DNA from: a bacterium
GTDB taxonomy: Bacteria; UBA9089; JASEGY01
DNA length: 9,883 bases
Assembly (NCBI GenBank): GCA_030019105.1
Contig: JASEGY010000104.1
Location: forward strand, 1 to 9,883
Reading direction: 5' to 3'
Below are positions 7,702 to 9,883 of the stretch, piece after piece. Both the position numbers and the translations under genes were made by a program. The notes under the pieces are model-generated. The model was not told the DNA's origin and made no database searches. It saw only the letters and a list, made by a program, of their open reading frames with translations. Positions within the stretch are counted from its first letter, which is position 1. Every line of letters begins with the position of its first letter.

Positions 7702-7702
7702 G
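7687..7702 (+). repeat. 16-bp direct repeat, right copy (end of DUF1016 gene)
   Basis: Identical to 7214-7229. Its ATG (7699) opens only a 6-codon frame ending at 7719, so this copy gives a ribosome site and start codon that no longer lead into a gene. That would be consistent with a former gene start at this point before the cargo region was rearranged. Confidence 0.65.
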
Positions 7703-7735
7703 GAAGTGGAAGGAATGAAGGAGTGTCAAATTAGT

Positions 7736-8221
7736 ATGAACAACGAGCTGCGATGGAAACAACGATTTCAAAATTTTGAAAGAGCTATGAAATACGGCCT
7801 ATCAAACGAACAGTTAGAGATTATACGAAGCTTTTTGTCAAAAGAGCCGGCAATAGAAGAAGCAGTTCTTTTTGGTTCTCGTGCCATAGATACCTTCAAA
7901 GAAGCTTCCGATATTGATTTAGCCATAAAGGGAGATTTGTTTGACCTTTTTATGGCTAACTCGCTAAAAAACAGGCTGGAAGATGAGACAAACATACCTT
8001 TCATTTTTGATATTGTCGCGTATAAAAGTATAAAATCTGAGGAATTGAAACAGCATATCAGGAATAAGGGGGTTGTGATTTATCGTAGGATGGGTGATTG
8101 GAAAGAATTCTGCCTTAAAGATGTAGGATATGTTGTAACAGGTAAAACACCTTCAAAAAACAATCCAGAAGATTGGGGTGATGAAATGCCATTTGTTACT
8201 CCTTCTGATTATAAATATTAG
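7736..8221 (+). pseudogene. HEPN remnant fused to MNT nucleotidyltransferase fused to HsdS N-terminus
   Basis: One open frame holds three parts. Residues 1-17 (MNNELRWKQRFQNFERA) match the start of HI0074-like, HEPN-type nucleotidyltransferase substrate-binding proteins (the HepT side). Residues 18-118, beginning MKYGL, form a minimal nucleotidyltransferase with the GSx10DxD signature G47-S48...D59-I60-D61, as in MntA/HI0073 antitoxins that modify their HEPN partner. From M119 (ATG 8090) the frame continues without a stop into MGDWKEFCLKDVGYVVTGKTP, the normal N-terminus of HsdS. The stop TAG (8219-8221) is created by MITE insertion. Usually HEPN, MNT and hsdS are separate adjacent genes, so the HEPN gene seems deleted in frame. 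Starts at GTG 7706, ATG 7715 or ATG 7736 are all possible; aaggag at 7717-7722 favours 7736. MNT may also initiate at 7787. Confidence 0.75.
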
Positions 8222-8405
8222 TAACTACTCAGCCTCTATATAGTAGTCTTAACTGTTAGAACCACAACATATTGTGGTCAGATGTTTAAAAGTTAGCTAA
8301 AATTCCTAAAGAATGGCTTTCTATGTAACCTATAAAAGTAGACAAACCACAATATATTGTGTTCTGTAAGTTTTAAAAATCAATATCTGGTGGCTGAGTA
8401 GTTAC
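8221..8405 (-). mobile_element. 185-bp MITE, copy 2, in HsdS TRD1
   Basis: Same 14-bp terminal inverted repeats as copy 1 but in the opposite orientation, with a single base difference from copy 1 over 185 bp. It is flanked by an exact 10-bp direct repeat, ataaatatta (8211-8220 and 8406-8415). Its first base completes a TAG stop for the upstream hsdS fragment. Near identity with copy 1 implies that one of the two arose very recently or that they exchange sequence. No transposase is nearby. Confidence 0.93.
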
Positions 8406-9223
8406 ATAAATATTACAGGAAAAAAGCTGATTTTTCAGAAAGAAATTTATCAACCGAAGGCATCAATCGTTTAAATAAAAAAGTATTGTCTGTTCACTCA
8501 ATAATGGTTACTTGTATTGGTTCTGATATGGGCAAAGTCGCTATGAATATTTTGCCCGTTATTACAAACCAACAAATTAATTCAATTATACCTAATGAAG
8601 ATTTGGTTGATAACGACTTTCTTTATTATTGTTTAGTCAGTATGTATGATATACTCAGGATTTATGGTGGTGATGGAACGGCTGTGCCTATTGTGAACAA
8701 AGGTGATTTTGAGAATTTAATAATTGAGCTGCCCCCACTCCCCGAGCAAAAGGCCATTGCCGCCGTGTTGAGTAGTTTGGATGACAAAATAGACCTGCTG
8801 CACCGCCAAAACAAAACCCTGGAAGCCCTGGCCGAGGCGGTTTGGCGGAAGATGTTTGTGGAGGAGGCGGAAGAAGGGTGGGAAAATGGCCAGTTGGGAG
8901 ATTTGTTAGACACCATTGAATCCGGCAGTCGACCAAAAGGCGGGATAGACGCAAATTTGACCGGTGGTGTTCCAAGTATTGGAGCGGAAAATATCAATGG
9001 TTTGGGTTATTACGATTACTCCAAGACGAAATTTATTCGTGAAAATTTCTTCGACGCTATGAAAAGAGGGTTAGTTAGAGACTATGATGTTCTCATTTAC
9101 AAAGACGGCGCTTACATAGGCAGGAAGAGCATGTTCGGAAATGGCTTCCCGTTTGCAAAATGCTCTATCAACGAACATGTATTTATCCTCAGGTCTAACA
9201 TCAGAACCAATCAGTTTTGGTAA
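8406..9223 (+). pseudogene. hsdS: HsdS middle fragment (TRD1 end, central helices, TRD2 start)
   Basis: The reading frame resumes right after MITE copy 2 and is open until TAA 9221-9223, which lies in the terminal repeat of MITE copy 3. It carries the rest of TRD1 (VHSIMVTCIGSDMGKVAMN), the motif LPPLPEQKAIAAVLSSLDDKI that closes TRD1, and the long central helix LHRQNKTLEALAEAVWRKMF. TRD2 then begins with GSRPKGGIDANLTGGVPSIGAENI. Translation could only restart internally, for example at TTG 8486 (giving 245 residues). A half-HsdS with a complete TRD and helices can sometimes dimerise in other systems, but this piece has both TRDs cut, so activity is improbable. Confidence 0.85.
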
Positions 9224-9404
9224 CTACTCAGCCACCAGATATTGATTTTTGAAGTTCCTAAACCACAATATATTGTGGTTTGTCTACTTTTGTGGGTTAC
9301 ATAGAAAGCCATTTTTTAGGAATTTTTGCTAAGTTTTAAACATCCAACCACAATATGTTGTGGTTCTAATATGCAAGACCACTATATAGAGGCTGAGTAG
9401 TTAC
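9220..9404 (+). mobile_element. 185-bp MITE, copy 3, in HsdS TRD2
   Basis: Same length, orientation and 14-bp terminal inverted repeats as copy 1, but 19 substitutions by hand count (about 90% identity) and no indels. The flanks carry an 8-bp direct repeat with one mismatch, cagttttg (9212-9219) and cagttttt (9405-9412). Internal sites are perfect or near-perfect 20-bp palindromes: aaccacaatatattgtggtt at 9261-9280 and its one-base variant at 9346-9365. Substitutions cluster between palindromes, while both termini and the palindrome cores are conserved, suggesting that these are the functional parts. Confidence 0.93.
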
Positions 9405-9668
9405 CAGTTTTTCTTGTATTTCTTGCTTGAACAAGATGAGATAGAACAATTGAATGCGAATTCCGCTCAACCTGGCATCAATCAAGAATTGCTGAAATCG
9501 TTAGATGTCACTATTCCCAATCCTGAAAAGATGCAACAGTATGGAAGCATTGTGAAGCCGTGGATCGACAAAGTTTTTGAAAACTGTTCACAAATCCACA
9601 CGCTCGAGAAACTGCGCGACACCTTATTGCCCAAATTGATGAGCGGTGAAGTGAGGGTTAAGGCATGA
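9405..9668 (+). pseudogene. hsdS: HsdS C-terminal fragment
   Basis: The 87-residue remainder of HsdS is in the original frame from codon 9405 (QFFLYFLLEQDEIEQL). It holds the end of TRD2, including the QPGINQELLKSLDVTIPNP closing motif, and the final conserved helix ending TLEKLRDTLLPKLMSGEVRV, which is the normal HsdS C-terminus. There is no start codon with a good ribosome site; a weak internal start near 9414 is possible. It ends 5' of a 215-base stretch with no gene; hsdR, if present, must lie outside the window. Confidence 0.85.
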
Positions 9669-9689
9669 AGCTTGCAAGTCATTATACTC

Positions 9690-9718
9690 TTGCATGTTAT
9701 AGTTGATTATGGTATACT
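9690..9718 (+). promoter_or_regulatory. Candidate sigma70 promoter after hsdS
   Basis: TTGCAT (9690-9695) and TATACT (9713-9718) are separated by exactly 17 bases; the -10 matches 5 of 6 and the -35 matches 4 of 6. Ten bases downstream an ATG (9728) opens only a 23-codon frame (MTNAKEQMVLWSISV...) that ends at 9799. No ribosome site is clear. The promoter may originally have driven a gene now truncated by whatever begins near 9836. Confidence 0.4.
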
Positions 9719-9835
9719 ATAGCTGGTATGACAAATGCCAAAGAGCAAATGGTACTCTGGTCTATCTCGGTGATTAAAAGTCCTCCAGAAGGGCGATAAA
9801 TTCAATAGTGAGGTTAATTAACATGCCACTATAGC

Positions 9836-9877
9836 GCTCACTTAAATTGAGCCGGGTATGCTCAGATAAATTGAGCC
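9836..9877. repeat. 24-bp-spaced direct repeats at window end
   Basis: gctcacttaaattgagcc (9836-9853) and gctcagataaattgagcc (9860-9877) match at 16 of 18 bases with a period of 24. Each unit is itself partly palindromic (gctca...tgagc). Spaced terminal repeats of this type are known at ends of IS21-family elements, so this could be the left edge of an insertion sequence beyond the window. That identity is inference. Confidence 0.5.
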
Positions 9878-9883
9878 ACCCTA

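Larger units (their letters stand above)
8090..9668 (+). pseudogene. hsdS: Type I specificity subunit HsdS, interrupted by two MITEs
   Basis: HsdS recognises the bipartite DNA target through two target-recognition domains (TRDs) joined by conserved helices. The reading frame is broken at two points by 185-bp MITEs, one in TRD1 (8221-8405) and one in TRD2 (9220-9404). Removing each MITE with one copy of its target duplication (195 and 193 bases) leaves 1191 bases, exactly 397 codons, giving an uninterrupted HsdS of 396 residues, the usual size. The rejoined protein reads through TPSDYKYYRKKADFSERN at the first site and RTNQFFLYFLLEQDE at the second, both normal HsdS sequence. No other frameshift or stop is visible, so inactivation looks recent. 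As it stands, functional HsdS is unlikely. Confidence 0.9.

Noticed and set aside
8221..8405. MITE in hsdS as a self-splicing intron or intein
   Set aside because: It is only 185 bp, has stops, terminal inverted repeats and a target duplication, and shows no intron domain structure.
5459..9404. The three repeated palindromic units as a CRISPR array
   Set aside because: The units are 185 bp, in mixed orientation, irregularly spaced by kilobases, and flanked by target duplications, so they are transposable elements.
9728..9799. 23-codon frame starting MTNAKEQ as a small antitoxin gene
   Set aside because: It is too short and has no clear ribosome site; resemblance to antitoxin N-termini is only a few residues.

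Overview
The window looks like a piece of a bacterial chromosome from an anaerobe or facultative anaerobe. Evidence for this is Shine-Dalgarno-led genes, a four-gene pyruvate:ferredoxin oxidoreductase operon in the porG-porD-porA-porB order known from Thermotoga-type bacteria, and bacterial tsaD. The species cannot be named from this sequence. Intergenic DNA is rich in palindromic, non-coding mobile repeats, as is often seen in genomes of uncultured lineages.

Layout. 1-110: an inverted repeat with 29-bp arms. 174-652: two small overlapping genes of unknown function. 675-833: a candidate promoter and a strong hairpin in the leader of the por operon. 834-4151: porG, porD, porA and porB, with a 198-bp TA-flanked MITE-like insertion between porD and porA. 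4156-4344: a multi-hairpin repeat with 30-bp arms. 4362-5393: tsaD, for tRNA t6A synthesis. 5459-9668: a type I restriction-modification locus with hsdM, a DUF1016/YhcG-like gene, a nucleotidyltransferase (MNT) antitoxin-like gene fused in frame to hsdS, and two further hsdS pieces. 9669-9883: no convincing gene, but a promoter-like sequence and a 24-bp-spaced repeat that may be the edge of an insertion sequence. No hsdR is present in the window.

How it fits together. The left half is housekeeping metabolism: PorGDAB oxidises pyruvate to acetyl-CoA with ferredoxin, and TsaD modifies tRNA. The right half is a defence locus in decay. One 185-bp MITE family with 14-bp terminal inverted repeats is present three times: once just upstream of hsdM and twice inside hsdS, once in each target-recognition domain. 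Target duplications of 10 bp (exact) and 8 bp (one mismatch) flank the two hsdS copies. Removing both MITEs with one duplication each restores an uninterrupted 396-residue HsdS reading frame. The two cargo genes between hsdM and hsdS also appear shortened in frame. The DUF1016 protein lacks its central and catalytic part. The HEPN-type partner of the MNT protein is reduced to about 17 residues joined directly to MNT.

I did not find a clearly new system. The most unusual items are the HEPN-remnant/MNT/HsdS fusion, the doubly interrupted hsdS, and the inverted, nearly identical MITE copies around the hsdM module.
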